64,000 nucleotides of DNA from Dermatophilus congolensis (GTDB taxonomy: Bacteria > Actinomycetota > Actinomycetes > Actinomycetales > Dermatophilaceae). Location of the stretch: NCBI GenBank assembly GCA_030538115.1, contig JAUNUP010000005.1, positions 147,332 through 211,331 on the forward strand. The letters are read 5' to 3'. The notes under the pieces are model-generated. The model was not told the origin of the DNA and searched no databases. It was given only the letters and a program-made list of their open reading frames with translations. The position numbers were made by a program, and so were the translations under genes. This document shows, one piece after another, positions 21,749-32,255 of the stretch. The stretch's first letter is position 1, and each line of letters opens with the position of its first letter.

Positions 21749-22318
21749 TCAGCCGTAGGTGTCGCGAGGGCCGCGGCCACTGGCCCGACGAGGGCCCTTC
21801 TTCCACGACGGCGCGCTCGGGCCTGAGACCCGGATCGAGGCCACAACCCCAGCGCCGACCGCTTCCTCGATGGCCCCGAGCAGGCTCGGCACCATGTAGG
21901 TGAGCTGCGTGGCCCAAGCGGTCGAGACCGCGCGCACGTGCAACACCCCGTCTTCGAAGCTCACGGGCGACGCCTTCTCGGCGATGTCGGTGCCGACGAA
22001 CTGCGCCCACCGCCCCATCACCGAGGCCGCTGATACGTCTTGGTCCCAGCCGCGCTCGCGCATGAGCCGCTCGACTCCCGAGCTGATGAGCTGCGGATCT
22101 CTGCCGTCCGGCCCTGGCGCTCCGGCCGCTCGGTCGGCCCGCGGACGACGTCGCCGGGGGAGCACGCCAGGCCGCAACCCCGCATCCCGCGCGGCCGCGA
22201 CCGCACGCGCCAGCGCTTCGCGGGCCGCGTCGTCGCCGCGGGTGGGGCCGCTGGGCTCGGGCAGTTCCGGGCGCCCGGTCGGCTCAGTCGGCTCAGAGGG
22301 GGGCACGTCACCCATCAT
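21749..22318 (-). CDS. dciA: DciA-family (DUF721) helicase-loading protein
   Basis: 189 residues (start ATGATG; either Met may be used). DciA is the ancestral loader of the replicative helicase DnaB in bacteria lacking DnaC/DnaI. The N-terminal half is polar and Pro/Arg-rich. The DUF721 domain spans about 75-160, with [20 protein letters not shown] and [19 protein letters not shown], the KH-like fold signature. It overlaps the 3' end of recF by 11 bp, as in other actinobacteria. Confidence 0.88.
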   Translation of the reverse strand: MMGDVPPSEPTEPTGRPELPEPSGPTRGDDAAREALARAVAAARDAGLRPGVLPRRRRPRADRAAGAPGPDGRDPQLISSGVERLMRERGWDQDVSAASVMGRWAQFVGTDIAEKASPVSFEDGVLHVRAVSTAWATQLTYMVPSLLGAIEEAVGAGVVASIRVSGPSAPSWKKGPRRASGRGPRDTYG

Positions 22319-23501
22319 CAGCCTCGACGTGCCCGGAGCTCACCCGCAACCGCCGCCCCGTGAGCGAGGCCGGCAGATCCTCCTCGACCGCAGCAGTCAC
22401 GATCACCTGCTCCGCGTCGGCGACGAGCTCGGCCAGACGCTCGCGACGCCGCTGGTCGAGCTCGGCGAATACGTCGTCGAGCACGAGAACCGGATCCTCA
22501 CCGAGGTCGTGACGCAGCAGATCATGCGAGGCGAGCTTGGCCGCCAGCGCGAGCGACCACGACTCCCCGTGCGAGGCGTACCCCTTGGCCGGCATCCCGG
22601 AGAGGGTCAGCACCAACTCGTCGCGGTGCGGCCCCGACAACGTCGTGCCCCTGATCAGTTCTTGCTCGCGCCCGGCCGTGAGCGACTCCAGCAGGGCGTA
22701 CTGCAGCGCCTCCATCTCCGGCACCTCGCCCTCGAGGATCTGGGCCGCGATGTGCTCACCCAGCCCCGCGCGGTACGCGGCATGCGCGTGCGAACGTGAT
22801 TCGCTCACGGTCGAATACGCCTCGGTGAGCCTGGGCACGAGGTCGTGCAGCAGCCGCAGCCGCGCGTACAGCAACCGCCCGCCGAGGCCAGCGAGCTGGT
22901 CGTCCCACACGTCGAGGGTGGAGGCGAGGGTCGCGTCGGGCGGCTCGGGCTCGCTCCTGCGGCGCCCGCGCCCACCCCCACCGCCCCCACGGGCAGCAGC
23001 GTTACGCAGCAAGGCATTCCGTTGCTTGAGCGCCCTGTCGTAGTCGGCCCGCACAGCCGCCCACCGAGGCTGCCGCGCGACGAGCAACCCGTCGAGAAAG
23101 TCCCGCCGCGCGGCCGGGTCGCCCTTGACGAGCGACAGGTCTTCGGGCGCAAACAGCACCGTGCGCAGCGTGCCCAGCACGTCGCGCACCCGCGTCACGT
23201 TGGTGCGGTTGATGCCCGCGCGATTCGCGCGGCTCAGGTTGATCTCGATCTCCAGGGTCGTTGTGCGCCCCTCGCGCTCGACGGCTCCGCGCACGATCGC
23301 CCGCTCAGCGCCCATGCGCACCAGCGGAGCATCGGAGGCGACCCGGTGCGACCCGAGTGTCGCGAGGTACCCGATCGCCTCCACGAGGTTCGTCTTGCCC
23401 TCGCCGTTACGACCGACGAGAAACGTCACCCCTGGGGTGAACGCGACGTCGGCCTGCTCGTAGTTACGAAAATCGGCCACCCACAGATGGCTTACACGCA
23501 C
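22308..23501 (-). CDS. recF: DNA replication and repair protein RecF
   Basis: 397 residues, GTG start. RecF is an SMC-like ATPase that binds gapped DNA and helps load RecA through RecOR. Walker A is [15 protein letters not shown] (about 31-45), Walker B is [15 protein letters not shown], and the family signature LSGPHRDEL is present. A Gly/Arg-rich insert ([15 protein letters not shown], about 171-185) is unusual and probably a surface loop. It follows dnaN by about 50 bp. Confidence 0.96.
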   Translation of the reverse strand: MRVSHLWVADFRNYEQADVAFTPGVTFLVGRNGEGKTNLVEAIGYLATLGSHRVASDAPLVRMGAERAIVRGAVEREGRTTTLEIEINLSRANRAGINRTNVTRVRDVLGTLRTVLFAPEDLSLVKGDPAARRDFLDGLLVARQPRWAAVRADYDRALKQRNALLRNAAARGGGGGGRGRRRSEPEPPDATLASTLDVWDDQLAGLGGRLLYARLRLLHDLVPRLTEAYSTVSESRSHAHAAYRAGLGEHIAAQILEGEVPEMEALQYALLESLTAGREQELIRGTTLSGPHRDELVLTLSGMPAKGYASHGESWSLALAAKLASHDLLRHDLGEDPVLVLDDVFAELDQRRRERLAELVADAEQVIVTAAVEEDLPASLTGRRLRVSSGHVEADDG

Positions 23502-23552
23502 GCTCGATCACCCCCTCGCCACACCCGCGGGCGCGGGCGGAGGCCCCTCGCG

Positions 23553-24686
23553 TCAGCTGGCAAACCGAACCGGCATGAGCACGTAGCGGTACGACGTGTC
23601 GGCCTCGCCGTCGGCCTCTTTCTGCCCCGACATCACCGCAGGCTTGCCGGGCTGCGTGAACGACAGGCGCGTGAACGGGGCCGACACCGCGTGCAGCCCG
23701 TCGAGCAGGTAGTGCGGGTTGAACGCGATCTCGATGTCAGGTCCGGTCAGGGTGCACTCGACCGCTTCGCTGGCCTGCGCGTCTTCGCCGGCCCCGGCGT
23801 CGATGCCCACCTGGCCCTCGACGAACCTCAGCCGCACCGGTGTGTTGCGTTCGGCGACGAGGGAGACGCGCTTGACCGCCTCGATGAGCACGTGCGTGTC
23901 GATCACCGCCTCGCTCTCGACGCTGGTCGGGAAGATCGACGAGACCTTGGGGTAGTCACCGTCGAGAAGCCGTGTGGTCGAACGCCGTTGGCCGGCCTCG
24001 AAGCCGATCAGCCCTTCTCCGCCGGCAGCATCGGCGAGCGCGATACCCACCGACCCCGACGGGCCGAGCGCCTTGGCTGTGTCGGCGAGCGTGCGCGCGG
24101 GCACGAGCACGACGGCGTTCACGGAGTCGTCGGCAGGCTCCCAGGCCACCTCACGCGTGGCGAGGCGGTATCGGTCGGTGGCCAGCAGGGTCACCTTGTT
24201 GCCGTCGATCTCCATCCGCACACCAGTGAGGATCGGCAGGGTGTCCGACCTGTCGGCCGCCACGCTCACCTGTGCCACCGCCTGGGTGAAGACGTCGCCG
24301 GCGATCGTGCCGCTCGGCTCGGGGCTCACGGGCAGGCTCGGGTAGTCCTCCACAGGCATACGCAGCAGCGAGAAGCGGCTCGAACCACACGTCACAGCGA
24401 CCTTGTTGCCCTCGGTCACCACGTCGACCGGTCGCGAGGGCAGGTTGCGCGAGATGTCGGCCAGCAGGCGACCCAGCACGAGCACGCGCCCGGATTCGCT
24501 CACGTCGGCGGCGACCGTGACGCGCGCCGACACCTCGTAGTCGAACGCCGAGAGAGTCAGCGACCCGTCGTCTTCCGCCTCGATCAACACACCTGCGAGC
24601 ACAGGCGCGGGAGGGCGGCTGGGCAGACCGCGCGCCACCCAGGTGACGGCCTCGGCCAAGACGTCGCGATCCACTCGGAATCTCAC
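23553..24686 (-). CDS. dnaN: DNA polymerase III beta subunit (sliding clamp)
   Basis: 377 residues from the GTG at 24686 (MRFRVDRDVLAEAVTWVARG), with GAGGAG about 12 nt upstream. That length is usual for the clamp; a longer upstream frame has no clamp homology. Three repeated clamp domains are visible, and the C terminus ends YRYVLMPVRFAS, the typical LMPxR ending that binds polymerase peptides. It lies directly after oriC. Confidence 0.97.
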   Translation of the reverse strand: MRFRVDRDVLAEAVTWVARGLPSRPPAPVLAGVLIEAEDDGSLTLSAFDYEVSARVTVAADVSESGRVLVLGRLLADISRNLPSRPVDVVTEGNKVAVTCGSSRFSLLRMPVEDYPSLPVSPEPSGTIAGDVFTQAVAQVSVAADRSDTLPILTGVRMEIDGNKVTLLATDRYRLATREVAWEPADDSVNAVVLVPARTLADTAKALGPSGSVGIALADAAGGEGLIGFEAGQRRSTTRLLDGDYPKVSSIFPTSVESEAVIDTHVLIEAVKRVSLVAERNTPVRLRFVEGQVGIDAGAGEDAQASEAVECTLTGPDIEIAFNPHYLLDGLHAVSAPFTRLSFTQPGKPAVMSGQKEADGEADTSYRYVLMPVRFAS

Positions 24687-25408
24687 GTTCCACCGCTCCT
24701 CAAATTCGTTGGCTGCATCGACGGCCGTACTGCGCCATGCAACTGCGGCGCATCTGCCGCGCCGCGAAGGCGTATCAGGCACCGATGCTATCCACCCGCA
24801 CCGACAACGTCGGACAGATAGCGGGCCGTGTTGAAGGGAGTCTCGGCGCAGCCGAGGTGACAACGGGTGATCCACAGAGCGCTTGCACAGCGCCCTCAGA
24901 TCACACAGAGAGGTTTCGAGCCTCGGAGCGCTCGTCACAGCCTTCGTACGCAGCCCCTTGAGATCCAGGTAGAGGGATTCATCATCGTCATAGGTCCTGT
25001 GGATCCTGTGGATTGCGCTCATCTGCGCAGGTCAGAGGCTTGAAATGCGTGTGGGGTTCGAATGTGGACCGAACGTGAACGAATGGGGGCCACCTGTGGA
25101 GCGCCAGGCGGCATCCACACCACCACCACAGACCAACGTCCCGTCATCCTCACCTGCCAACAGGGTTGTACACCGGTCTTCCACGGGTTGTACCCAGGCC
25201 CCCGAAACCGTCGAAAATCCGCTTATCCACAAACTTCTCCCCAGATGTGGATTCGTTTTGCCTGGTCGTGGGGTTACTCACAAGTTTCGATTTTCACGAC
25301 GGCACAGTTGTCCCCAGGTGTGCACAAGTGTGTGGACGAACGTCCTGAACACCTTTGTGGTTCAGGCGGTTACGGCTCGAGGCACAGGTGGTGCAGAACG
25401 GAGGAGGC
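24687..25408. other. Chromosomal replication origin (oriC) between dnaA and dnaN
   Basis: 722 bp without genes. It contains an exact DnaA box TTATCCACA (25223-25231) and many near-boxes such as TGTGGATTC (25246-25254), the TGTGGAT repeats near 24998-25015, TGATCCACA (about 24865) and TTGTCCCC (about 25309). Its position between dnaA and dnaN is that of oriC in actinobacteria. A distinct AT-rich unwinding element is hard to place, but the stretch near 25255-25305 (TTTTGCCT, ACAAGTTTCGATTTTC) is the most AT-rich. Confidence 0.85.
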
Positions 25409-27022
25409 TCAGTTGCCCTGCTGCGAGCGGATGCGCGTCGTGAGCTCGGTGACCTGGTTGTACACAGAGCGCTTCTCAGCCATGAGCTGCCGAATCTTCT
25501 TGTCGGCGTGCATCACCGTCGTGTGGTCGCGGCCGCCGAACTGCTGCCCGATCTTCGGCAGCGACAGTTCTGTTAGCTCGCGACACAGGTACATGGCGAT
25601 CTGGCGCGCATTGACGAGCGTGCGCGAGCGGGAGGCCGAAGACAGGTCGTCGATCGTCAGCCCGAAATAGTTCGCTGTCTGGGCCATGATCGTCGCCGCC
25701 GTGATCTGGCTCGCCTGCTGGTCGGGCATGAGATCGCGCAGCACGATCTCGGCCAGACCCAGGTCGACCTCCTGGCGGTTGAGGCTCGCGAAAGCGGTGA
25801 CGCGGATGAGCGCACCCTCGAGCTCGCGAATATTGCTGGAGATGCGGCTCGCGATGAACTCGAGAACGTCGTACGGAATCGTCAGACGCTCCTGCACGGC
25901 CTTCTTCGACAGAATCGCGATACGCGTCTCGAGGTCGGGCGGCTGCACATCGGTGAGAAGACCCCACTCGAACCGCGACCGCATCCGCTCCTCGAATCCG
26001 ACGAGTTGCTTGGGCGGCACGTCCGAGGTGATGACGACCTGCTTGTTGGCGTTGTGCAGGGTGTTGAAGGTGTGGAAGAACTCTTCCTGCGTCTGCATCT
26101 TTCCGGAGAGGAACTGGATGTCGTCGATGAGCAGGATGTCGGTCTCGCGGTACCGCCGCTGAAAACCCGAGGCGCGGTCGTCGCGGATGCTGTTGATGAA
26201 GTCGTTCGTGAACTCCTCCGAATTCACGTACTTCACACGAACCTGCGGGTAGAGGTTCTGGGCGTAATGCCCGATGGCGTGCAGCAGGTGAGTCTTACCC
26301 AGCCCGGAATCGCCGTAGATGAACAGCGGGTTGTACGCGCGGGCCGGGGCTTCAGCCACGGCGACCGCAGCCGCATGGGCGAAGCGGTTGCTCGACCCGA
26401 TGACGAACGTGTCAAACGTGTATTTCGGGTTGAGGTGGTCGTGCGATTGAGGGGCTGTCGGGTTGTTCGCATGCTCGACGGAGGCGGGGGTCGCCGCGGT
26501 GACGCGTGCGGCCGACCGGGGCATCGAGTCACCGGCGGGCGTCTGCTCGGCGGCGGGGTCCGCGGGCCGGTCGCCGGAGCCGAACCGTTCGTTCAGCGCC
26601 GGGGCGTTGCGGTCGGTGTCGACCGGGGCATGCTGCCCACCCGTCGGGTCTGCCGGTGCCGTCGCGGAGCTCGTGGCACCAGCCTGCGGCGATGTCCAGG
26701 TCGTCGAACCGTCGTACCCCTCGAGCATCGGCTGGCTCGATTCGTCGAGCGCCGTGCGGATCGAGGAGTCCACCGTCACCGCGAGCCGCATCTCGGTGCC
26801 GGTCTGAGCCGACAACGACTCGATGAGGGATGCTCGCACCCGCGTCTCGACGATCTCCTTGGTGAACTCGTCGGGCACCGCGATGATCGCGATCGAATCC
26901 AGCACATCGACCAGCACACACTGCGCGAGGAAAGCCCGCTGAGGTGCGGGAATGCCCGCCTCCTGAAGCGAACGGAGTGTCGCTGCCCAGATTCGGGCCG
27001 AGTCGTCCTGCACGTCTGACAC
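25409..27022 (-). CDS. dnaA: Chromosomal replication initiator DnaA
   Basis: 537 residues from a GTG ([19 protein letters not shown]). Domain I (about 1-90) is followed by a long, low-complexity domain II (about 95-200). The AAA+ domain carries [15 protein letters not shown] (Walker A) and [13 protein letters not shown] (Walker B), and the DNA-binding domain ends with [15 protein letters not shown], which reads DnaA boxes. A longer in-frame upstream extension is not credible because domain I would begin internally. The promoter region toward rpmH contains a CCACAGTTGTGG palindrome that may serve autoregulation. Confidence 0.98.
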   Translation of the reverse strand: MSDVQDDSARIWAATLRSLQEAGIPAPQRAFLAQCVLVDVLDSIAIIAVPDEFTKEIVETRVRASLIESLSAQTGTEMRLAVTVDSSIRTALDESSQPMLEGYDGSTTWTSPQAGATSSATAPADPTGGQHAPVDTDRNAPALNERFGSGDRPADPAAEQTPAGDSMPRSAARVTAATPASVEHANNPTAPQSHDHLNPKYTFDTFVIGSSNRFAHAAAVAVAEAPARAYNPLFIYGDSGLGKTHLLHAIGHYAQNLYPQVRVKYVNSEEFTNDFINSIRDDRASGFQRRYRETDILLIDDIQFLSGKMQTQEEFFHTFNTLHNANKQVVITSDVPPKQLVGFEERMRSRFEWGLLTDVQPPDLETRIAILSKKAVQERLTIPYDVLEFIASRISSNIRELEGALIRVTAFASLNRQEVDLGLAEIVLRDLMPDQQASQITAATIMAQTANYFGLTIDDLSSASRSRTLVNARQIAMYLCRELTELSLPKIGQQFGGRDHTTVMHADKKIRQLMAEKRSVYNQVTELTTRIRSQQGN

Positions 27023-27497
27023 GGTACGCGATCCTGCCCTTCGATCAGTCGGTCCCCGCCTGGCATGACCAGCGTGAACCGTTGCTCGACAACCGAATCC
27101 ACGCAGCGGCCGCGCGCTGGGAGCGAGGCGGTGAGCCGGGGCGGGGTCTGCCAATGAAACCACGAGGCGCATATCAGTTCCACAGAGGGGATCCACAGTT
27201 GTGGAAAAGATGAAATCGGTGGTTTCGCTCCACCGAATCGTGCGCCTGTTGCGGGAGGCTGCAGGTTTGACCACGTCGGAGGCGCTCGCGTACCTTTGAT
27301 CAGTCAGTCGGTTTCGACGGGCGGCTTCGTATGCCCGCCTCCGTTGCCGGTCCGCCTAGCGGGCCTACGGAGACGGTCCTTCGATTCCGCCTCGTCGACG
27401 ACGAACGACCACGAATCCAGCGTCGCAGATGCGAAGGCTTCGTCATGGTCGAACCGGCTCGAACGCCTTTCGTCGACGAAACCCATCGGAGAGCAAC
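27023..27497. other. Divergent dnaA/rpmH promoter region
   Basis: 475 bp. It contains the palindrome CCACAGTTGTGG (27193-27204), made of two facing DnaA-box halves, in the dnaA upstream DNA, and a good rpmH promoter (27267-27296). The rest is the rpmH leader of roughly 195 nt, in which I see no clear structure. Confidence 0.55.
27267..27296 (+). promoter_or_regulatory. rpmH promoter
   Basis: TTGACC (27267-27272), 18-nt spacer, TACCTT (27291-27296): a near-consensus housekeeping actinobacterial promoter pointing at rpmH. Confidence 0.6.
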
Positions 27498-27635
27498 GTG
27501 AGCAAGCGCACCTTCCAGCCCAACAACCGTCGCCGCGCCAAGAAGCACGGCTTCCGCCACCGCATGGCCACCCGTGCCGGTCGCGCCATCCTGGCGGGTC
27601 GCCGCCGTAAGGGCCGCGCCAGCCTGTCGGCATAA
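27498..27635 (+). CDS. rpmH: 50S ribosomal protein L34
   Basis: 45 residues from a GTG with GGAGAG about 5 nt upstream. [20 protein letters not shown] and the [15 protein letters not shown] region are diagnostic of L34. First gene of the rpmH-rnpA-yidD-yidC-khpB-rsmG run. Confidence 0.98.
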   Translation: MSKRTFQPNNRRRAKKHGFRHRMATRAGRAILAGRRRKGRASLSA

Positions 27636-27655
27636 GCGCTACGACGCCAGACGGA

Positions 27656-28072
27656 ATGCTCTCCGCGCGGCATCGGCTTCGGGACTCGACCGATATACGT
27701 CGAGCGCTCCGTGGTCGCCGCGCCGGGGGGCATCTTGTCGTTGTGCACGCGGTTCGCGTCGGCACGCGTCGTGAACTGCCGCCGCGCGTGGGGTTCGTCG
27801 TCTCGCGGGCCGTGGGCGGCGCGGTGACGCGCAACCTCGTCAAGCGCAGGCTGCGGGGCCACGTGGCAGGCACCCTCGGTGACCTGCCCGACGGCGTCGA
27901 CGTGCTGGTGCGAGCGAATCCGCCTGCGGCGCAGGCGGAGTACGCGGAGCTCGCAACGGAGTACGACCGCCTCCTCGCCCGAGTGCTGGCACGACTCGAC
28001 GGGCAGGCACCTCGGGCAAGTCGGTCACATCGACCACAGTCGGGTTCGTCGGGCACATCGGCGAAGGGATGA
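27656..28072 (+). CDS. rnpA: Ribonuclease P protein component
   Basis: 138 residues. It helps the RNase P RNA bind pre-tRNA 5' leaders. It starts [20 protein letters not shown], has the family helix [14 protein letters not shown] (RNR-type motif) and [15 protein letters not shown]. The C terminus extends beyond the core with a Ser/Arg-rich tail. The stop overlaps the yidD ATG by 4 bp. Confidence 0.96.
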   Translation: MLSARHRLRDSTDIRRALRGRRAGGHLVVVHAVRVGTRRELPPRVGFVVSRAVGGAVTRNLVKRRLRGHVAGTLGDLPDGVDVLVRANPPAAQAEYAELATEYDRLLARVLARLDGQAPRASRSHRPQSGSSGTSAKG

Positions 28073-28374
28073 ACGTGGAGACCATCAGGCGTATCGCCTC
28101 CTGGCCGTTCCTCGTGCTGATCAAGGCCTATCAGCTGCTCATCTCGCCGATCTTGCCGCAGAGCTGCCGGTTCTACCCGAGCTGTTCCGCCTACGCGGCC
28201 GAGGCGATCCGACGCTACGGGCCCTTGCGTGGCGGCTTGATGGCAGCGCGTCGGCTCGGGCGCTGCCACCCGTGGAACCCGGGCGGAGTCGACCACGTTC
28301 CTCCTCGAGGGCCTGACGGACGACCGATACGTAACAATGAAGAGGCGCAGCCGCCGATTGACGAAGCGGCCTAG
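28069..28374 (+). CDS. yidD: Membrane protein insertion efficiency factor YidD
   Basis: 101 residues. Conserved [35 protein letters not shown] and [17 protein letters not shown] identify YidD, including its three cysteines. It lies between rnpA and yidC as in most bacteria and assists membrane protein insertion. Confidence 0.97.
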   Translation: MNVETIRRIASWPFLVLIKAYQLLISPILPQSCRFYPSCSAYAAEAIRRYGPLRGGLMAARRLGRCHPWNPGGVDHVPPRGPDGRPIRNNEEAQPPIDEAA

Positions 28375-28388
28375 GTGACAGGGAGATC

Positions 28389-29375
28389 ATGGAGAGATCC
28401 TTTTTCGAGACGCTGCTCTGGCCGCTGGAGTGGTTCGTCGAGTGGGTGCTGGTGGCCTTCCACAGCCTCTTCTCCACTCTCGGGATGAATCCGGCCTCCG
28501 GCTGGAACTGGTCGTTGTCGATCGTCGGGCTCGTCGTGGTCATCCGCGTCGTCTTGATCCCCCTCTTCGTCAAACAGATCCAGTCGTCGCGGCGGATGCA
28601 GCTCATCCAGCCCGAGATGCAGAAGATCCAGAAGAAGTACAAGGGCAAGAACGATCCCGAATCCCGGCAGAAGATGTCGGAAGAAACGATGGATCTGTAT
28701 CGGCGCACGGGTACCAACCCCTTCGCGTCGTGTATGCCGATCCTTCTTCAGATGCCGATCTTCTTCGCGCTTTTCCGCGTGCTCAACGGCCTCGGCGCGG
28801 TGGCGGCCGGCACTCGGCCCGCCGCGGGTCCGCTCACGCAAGACCTCGCCGCCCAGGCCGACAAATCCAGCATCTTCGGTGCCCAGCTCTCCGACATCTT
28901 CCTTCGGGCCGATTCGATCGAAGCCAAGATCGTCACCGTCGTGCTCATCATCCTCATGTCGGCCACGACGTTCATCACGCAGCACCAGCTGACGATGAAG
29001 AACATGCCGGCATCGGCGCTCGACAACCCGATGGCGCGCCAGCAGAAGATGATGCTCTACCTGTTCCCGATCATCTTCGCGGTGTCGGGCGTGAACTTCC
29101 CCGTCGGCGTTCTGATCTACTGGTTCGTCACCAACCTGTGGTCGATGGGACAGCAGTTCTTCGTCATCCGTCGCATGCCCACGCCTGGTTCGGAGGCGGA
29201 GAAGGCGGTCAACGAGCGCCGGCGCCGTCGTGGCAAGCCCGAACTCGCGGCCGCCCAGCCGGTCTCGTCCGGCGATGACGACGGTGACGGCTCCGCAGCG
29301 GACTCGCCCCCCGGAGTGCGCAAGGGCGGGCAGCGGCAACAGCCGCGTCGCCAACCGCGCGGCAAACGCAAGTAG
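28389..29375 (+). CDS. yidC: Membrane protein insertase YidC/Oxa1
   Basis: 328 residues from an ATG with AGGGAG upstream. About five membrane segments are seen (e.g. NWSLSIVGLVVVIRVVLIPL, CMPILLQMPIFFALFRVLNG, MLYLFPIIFAVSGVNFPVGV). The conserved membrane-embedded Arg lies in VVIRVVLIPL. A long cytoplasmic loop (QPEMQKIQKKYKGKND) and a basic Gln/Arg/Lys-rich tail that could contact ribosomes are present. It is the insertase for Sec-dependent and independent membrane proteins. Confidence 0.97.
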   Translation: MERSFFETLLWPLEWFVEWVLVAFHSLFSTLGMNPASGWNWSLSIVGLVVVIRVVLIPLFVKQIQSSRRMQLIQPEMQKIQKKYKGKNDPESRQKMSEETMDLYRRTGTNPFASCMPILLQMPIFFALFRVLNGLGAVAAGTRPAAGPLTQDLAAQADKSSIFGAQLSDIFLRADSIEAKIVTVVLIILMSATTFITQHQLTMKNMPASALDNPMARQQKMMLYLFPIIFAVSGVNFPVGVLIYWFVTNLWSMGQQFFVIRRMPTPGSEAEKAVNERRRRRGKPELAAAQPVSSGDDDGDGSAADSPPGVRKGGQRQQPRRQPRGKRK

Positions 29376-29445
29376 CCGAGCACCACAGACCTGACCGGTG
29401 CGGTCGAACGCGAGCCGCACCCAGCACTTCTGATGAGGAGTAACC

Positions 29446-29994
29446 ATGAGCGAGGCAGTTGCCGAGCCCGTCGTCGACGAGCAGACCACCGCACAGAGCT
29501 CACGAGGCGACGACCGCCGTCGTACCGACGACCTCGAGCGTGAGGGAGAGGTCGCGGCCGACTTTCTCGAGAAGCTTCTCGACATCGCCGACGTCGACGG
29601 CGACATCGACGTGGATGTCGACGGTGACCGCGCGATCGTCGCGATCGTCGACTCCGAAGAGGGCCGCGTGCCCCGGCGGCTCGTCGGTCAAGACGGGCGG
29701 GTTCTCGAGGCGCTGCAAGAGCTGACGCGCATGGCCGTGCAGGCCAGCACCGGCGACCGCAGCAGGCTCATGCTCGACATCGCCGGCCACCGCGCCGAGC
29801 GCCGCGCAGCCGTCGTCGCTCTTGCTCGCGAGGTCATCGAAGACGTGCAGGCGTCGGGCGAGGCCCGTTCGCTGTCGCCGATGTCGGCCTTCGAGCGCAA
29901 GGTCGTACACGACGAGGTGCTGCGCTCGGGGCTCGGCTCCGAGTCCGAAGGCAGCGAGCCCAACCGGTTCGTGGTCGTTCTGCCGCGCTCCTGA
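29446..29994 (+). CDS. khpB: KhpB/Jag RNA-binding protein (KH and R3H domains)
   Basis: 182 residues, ATG with GAGGAG upstream. The KH domain lies at about 40-110 (RLVGQDGRVLEALQELTRMA as the GxxG-like loop) and the R3H domain at about 115-180 (RAERRAAVVALAREV, SPMSAFERKVVHDEV, containing the R-x3-H pattern as RKVVH). In Gram-positives it binds RNA together with KhpA and influences cell elongation. It lacks the N-terminal Jag domain and has an acidic leader instead, as usual in actinobacteria. Confidence 0.93.
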   Translation: MSEAVAEPVVDEQTTAQSSRGDDRRRTDDLEREGEVAADFLEKLLDIADVDGDIDVDVDGDRAIVAIVDSEEGRVPRRLVGQDGRVLEALQELTRMAVQASTGDRSRLMLDIAGHRAERRAAVVALAREVIEDVQASGEARSLSPMSAFERKVVHDEVLRSGLGSESEGSEPNRFVVVLPRS

Positions 29995-29997
29995 GAC

Positions 29998-30744
29998 GTG
30001 GAGACCCCCTCTCCAGACCTGACGGCCCCGCCTGCGCTCGCCGAAGACCTCTTCGGTGAGCACCTCGGCGGGGCTCTCGGTTACGCCCGACTGCTCGCGA
30101 CCACCGGAGTGGACCACGGCCTGATCGGGCCACGCGAGGTGCCCCGCCTCTGGGAGCGCCACATCCTCAACTGTGCGGTGCTGGCGCGGCTGCTAGACCC
30201 AGGTATCTCGGTCGGAGACATCGGTTCTGGTGCCGGACTGCCCGGGCTGGCTGTGGCGATTGCGCGCCCCGACCTCCGGATGCACCTCATCGAACCGCTT
30301 GCGCGCCGCACCGTGTGGCTGGAGGCTGCGGTCGATGAGCTGGGGCTCGAGAACGTGACGGTGCACCGTGGTCGCGCCGACAGCCTCGCCGGTGTCGAGC
30401 GTTTCGACGTAGTCACCGCCCGCGCCGTGGCCAGGCTCGACAAGTTGGCCGCCTGGTCTGCCCCGATCCTTCGTGCGGGCGGCGAGCTGATCGCCCTCAA
30501 GGGATCGTCTGCCGAGCAGGAGATTGCCGAAGACTTCGACACGATCCGACGCGCCGGCGGCGTCGACCCTAGCGTCGAGATCCTTGGAGACGGTGAACTC
30601 GAGGTGCCGACGACGGTGGTGCGGATCGCGTTTCCTGTCGAGCGTGTCGTGGGGGGCGCCGCCGCGGCCAGCCGTCGAAGCACGAAAAGGCAGGGTGGTC
30701 GCGCGTCGAGGCCCCAGCGTGGCGGGCCGAAGCGACGTTCATGA
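29998..30744 (+). CDS. rsmG: 16S rRNA (guanine527-N7)-methyltransferase
   Basis: 248 residues, GTG start 3 nt after khpB. The SAM site VGDIGSGAGLPGLAVAIARP, the HILNCAVLARLL segment and the FDVVTARAVARLDKLAAW motif match RsmG/GidB. The C terminus is a basic tail (RRSTKRQGGRASRPQRGGPK) that may bind rRNA. Loss of this enzyme is known to give low-level streptomycin resistance. Confidence 0.96.
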   Translation: METPSPDLTAPPALAEDLFGEHLGGALGYARLLATTGVDHGLIGPREVPRLWERHILNCAVLARLLDPGISVGDIGSGAGLPGLAVAIARPDLRMHLIEPLARRTVWLEAAVDELGLENVTVHRGRADSLAGVERFDVVTARAVARLDKLAAWSAPILRAGGELIALKGSSAEQEIAEDFDTIRRAGGVDPSVEILGDGELEVPTTVVRIAFPVERVVGGAAAASRRSTKRQGGRASRPQRGGPKRRS

Positions 30745-30835
30745 ACGGATCGGTCAGGGCGCTGTGTCGCGCTGAGCCAGGTGCCTGATTGCCGATAGCG
30801 TTGGGAGTCGGTGTGTCGAGGATGCGGGTGATGAC

Positions 30836-32080
30836 GTGAGCACAGGTGGGGGTTCCGGGAGCGGTCTCGGATGGCCTTCGGAGACAGCACGTTCGGGTAT
30901 CGCCAACGCATCCGGCGGCCCCGGTGTGCCTGTGGCCGTCGGCTGGCCGTCTGAAAAGATCCCGACCGTTTCACGTGAAACATCGGTTGTCGAAGAAGCT
31001 GAAGCTGTCGAACCTGAAGTCATCGACGATCACGTGGCCGAGCCCGAGAAAGGTGGATCGACCACAGTGACGGAGCCGAACGCGCACGAGGTCCCCGAGT
31101 CGTCTGAGACCGAGCCCTCTGAGCTTGCTCAACCCTCCGAGCCTGTGCCCTCTGAAGCTGCTGCACCCTCTGCACCCTCTGAACCCTCTGAGTCGCCCGA
31201 GCAGCCGGTGGTACCTGAACCGAGTGCGCCCGCGGGTCGGCGCCTCATCCGTCCGAAGGGCTCGCCGTGGCCCCGCCCTCCGCGCACGCGCGTGGTGACG
31301 ATCGCGAACCAAAAGGGTGGGGTCGGCAAGACGACGACCGCGGTCAACCTCGCGGCGTCCCTCTCCCTCGGCGGACAGCGTGTGCTCGTCATCGACACCG
31401 ACCCCCAGGGCAACGCCAGCACGGCGCTCGGCATCGACCACACTGCCGATGTCGCGAGCATCTACGACGTGCTGGTCGAAGACGTGCCGCTCGGTGATGT
31501 CGTGCAGGAGTGTCCCCTGCTCCCCGGCCTCCTGTGTGTACCCGCCACCATCGAGCTCGCAGGGGCCGAGATCGAACTCGTCTCGTTCGTCGCCCGCGAG
31601 ACGCGGCTCCAGCGCGCGATCGCCGCGTACCTCGCGGATCTGGAGGCGCGTGGCGAATACCTCGACTACGTCATCATCGACTGCCCGCCCAGCCTCGGAC
31701 TGCTGACGATCAACGCGTTCGTGGCCGGCGAAGAGGTGCTGATCCCCATCCAGTGTGAGTACTACGCGCTGGAGGGGCTCTCGATGCTCATCCGCAACAT
31801 CGACATGATCCAGCGGCACCTCAACCCGAGGCTGCACATCTCGACGATCCTGCTCACGATGTACGACGCCCGCACGCGCCTGTCGTCGCAGGTCGCTGAC
31901 GAGGTGCGCGCCCACTTCTCCGGGCAGGTGCTCAAGGCGATGGTTCCGCGATCCGTGCGGGTGTCGGAGGCGCCGAGTCACGGTGAGACCGTGCTGACCT
32001 ACGACCCGATGAGCACGGGGTCTCTCGCGTACCTCGATGCGGCGAAGGAATTCGCCACCCGCGGCGCCGCTCAGGGCTGA
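30836..32080 (+). CDS. parA: Chromosome-partitioning ATPase ParA
   Basis: 414 residues from the GTG at 30836; a GTG at 31068 is an alternative. The ParA core starts near residue 152 with the deviant Walker A NQKGGVGKTTTAVNLAA, then VIDTDPQGNAST and YVIIDCPPSLGLLT. The first 150 residues are low-complexity, rich in Glu/Pro/Ser (repeated SEP units), and are encoded in part by the parS at 30968-30981 (giving TVSRETS). ParA binds DNA with ATP and drags ParB-parS complexes apart. Forms an operon-like pair with parB. Confidence 0.95.
   Translation: MSTGGGSGSGLGWPSETARSGIANASGGPGVPVAVGWPSEKIPTVSRETSVVEEAEAVEPEVIDDHVAEPEKGGSTTVTEPNAHEVPESSETEPSELAQPSEPVPSEAAAPSAPSEPSESPEQPVVPEPSAPAGRRLIRPKGSPWPRPPRTRVVTIANQKGGVGKTTTAVNLAASLSLGGQRVLVIDTDPQGNASTALGIDHTADVASIYDVLVEDVPLGDVVQECPLLPGLLCVPATIELAGAEIELVSFVARETRLQRAIAAYLADLEARGEYLDYVIIDCPPSLGLLTINAFVAGEEVLIPIQCEYYALEGLSMLIRNIDMIQRHLNPRLHISTILLTMYDARTRLSSQVADEVRAHFSGQVLKAMVPRSVRVSEAPSHGETVLTYDPMSTGSLAYLDAAKEFATRGAAQG
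30968..30981. other. parS site 1 (inside parA)
   Basis: GTTTCACGTGAAAC, perfect palindrome of the ParB-binding consensus, located within the 5' coding part of parA. Confidence 0.92.
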
Positions 32081-32156
32081 GCCTCCCTGGGTCGTGACCC
32101 GACTTCTGGCGCGCCATCATCCGACCCGATCCACCTCCGCCGAGTCGAGGTGCGTG

Positions 32157-32170
32157 GTTTCACGTGAAAC
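32157..32170. other. parS site 2 (between parA and parB)
   Basis: GTTTCACGTGAAAC, followed by A on the right as in the 16-bp consensus. Confidence 0.92.
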
Positions 32171-32255
32171 ATCCGCGCCGCGGCCGGTGCGTCTGCGCGG
32201 GACTTTGCCGACTCGTTACTAGGCTCGCTTCACCAGGAAGGTGAGGAGTGGTCAC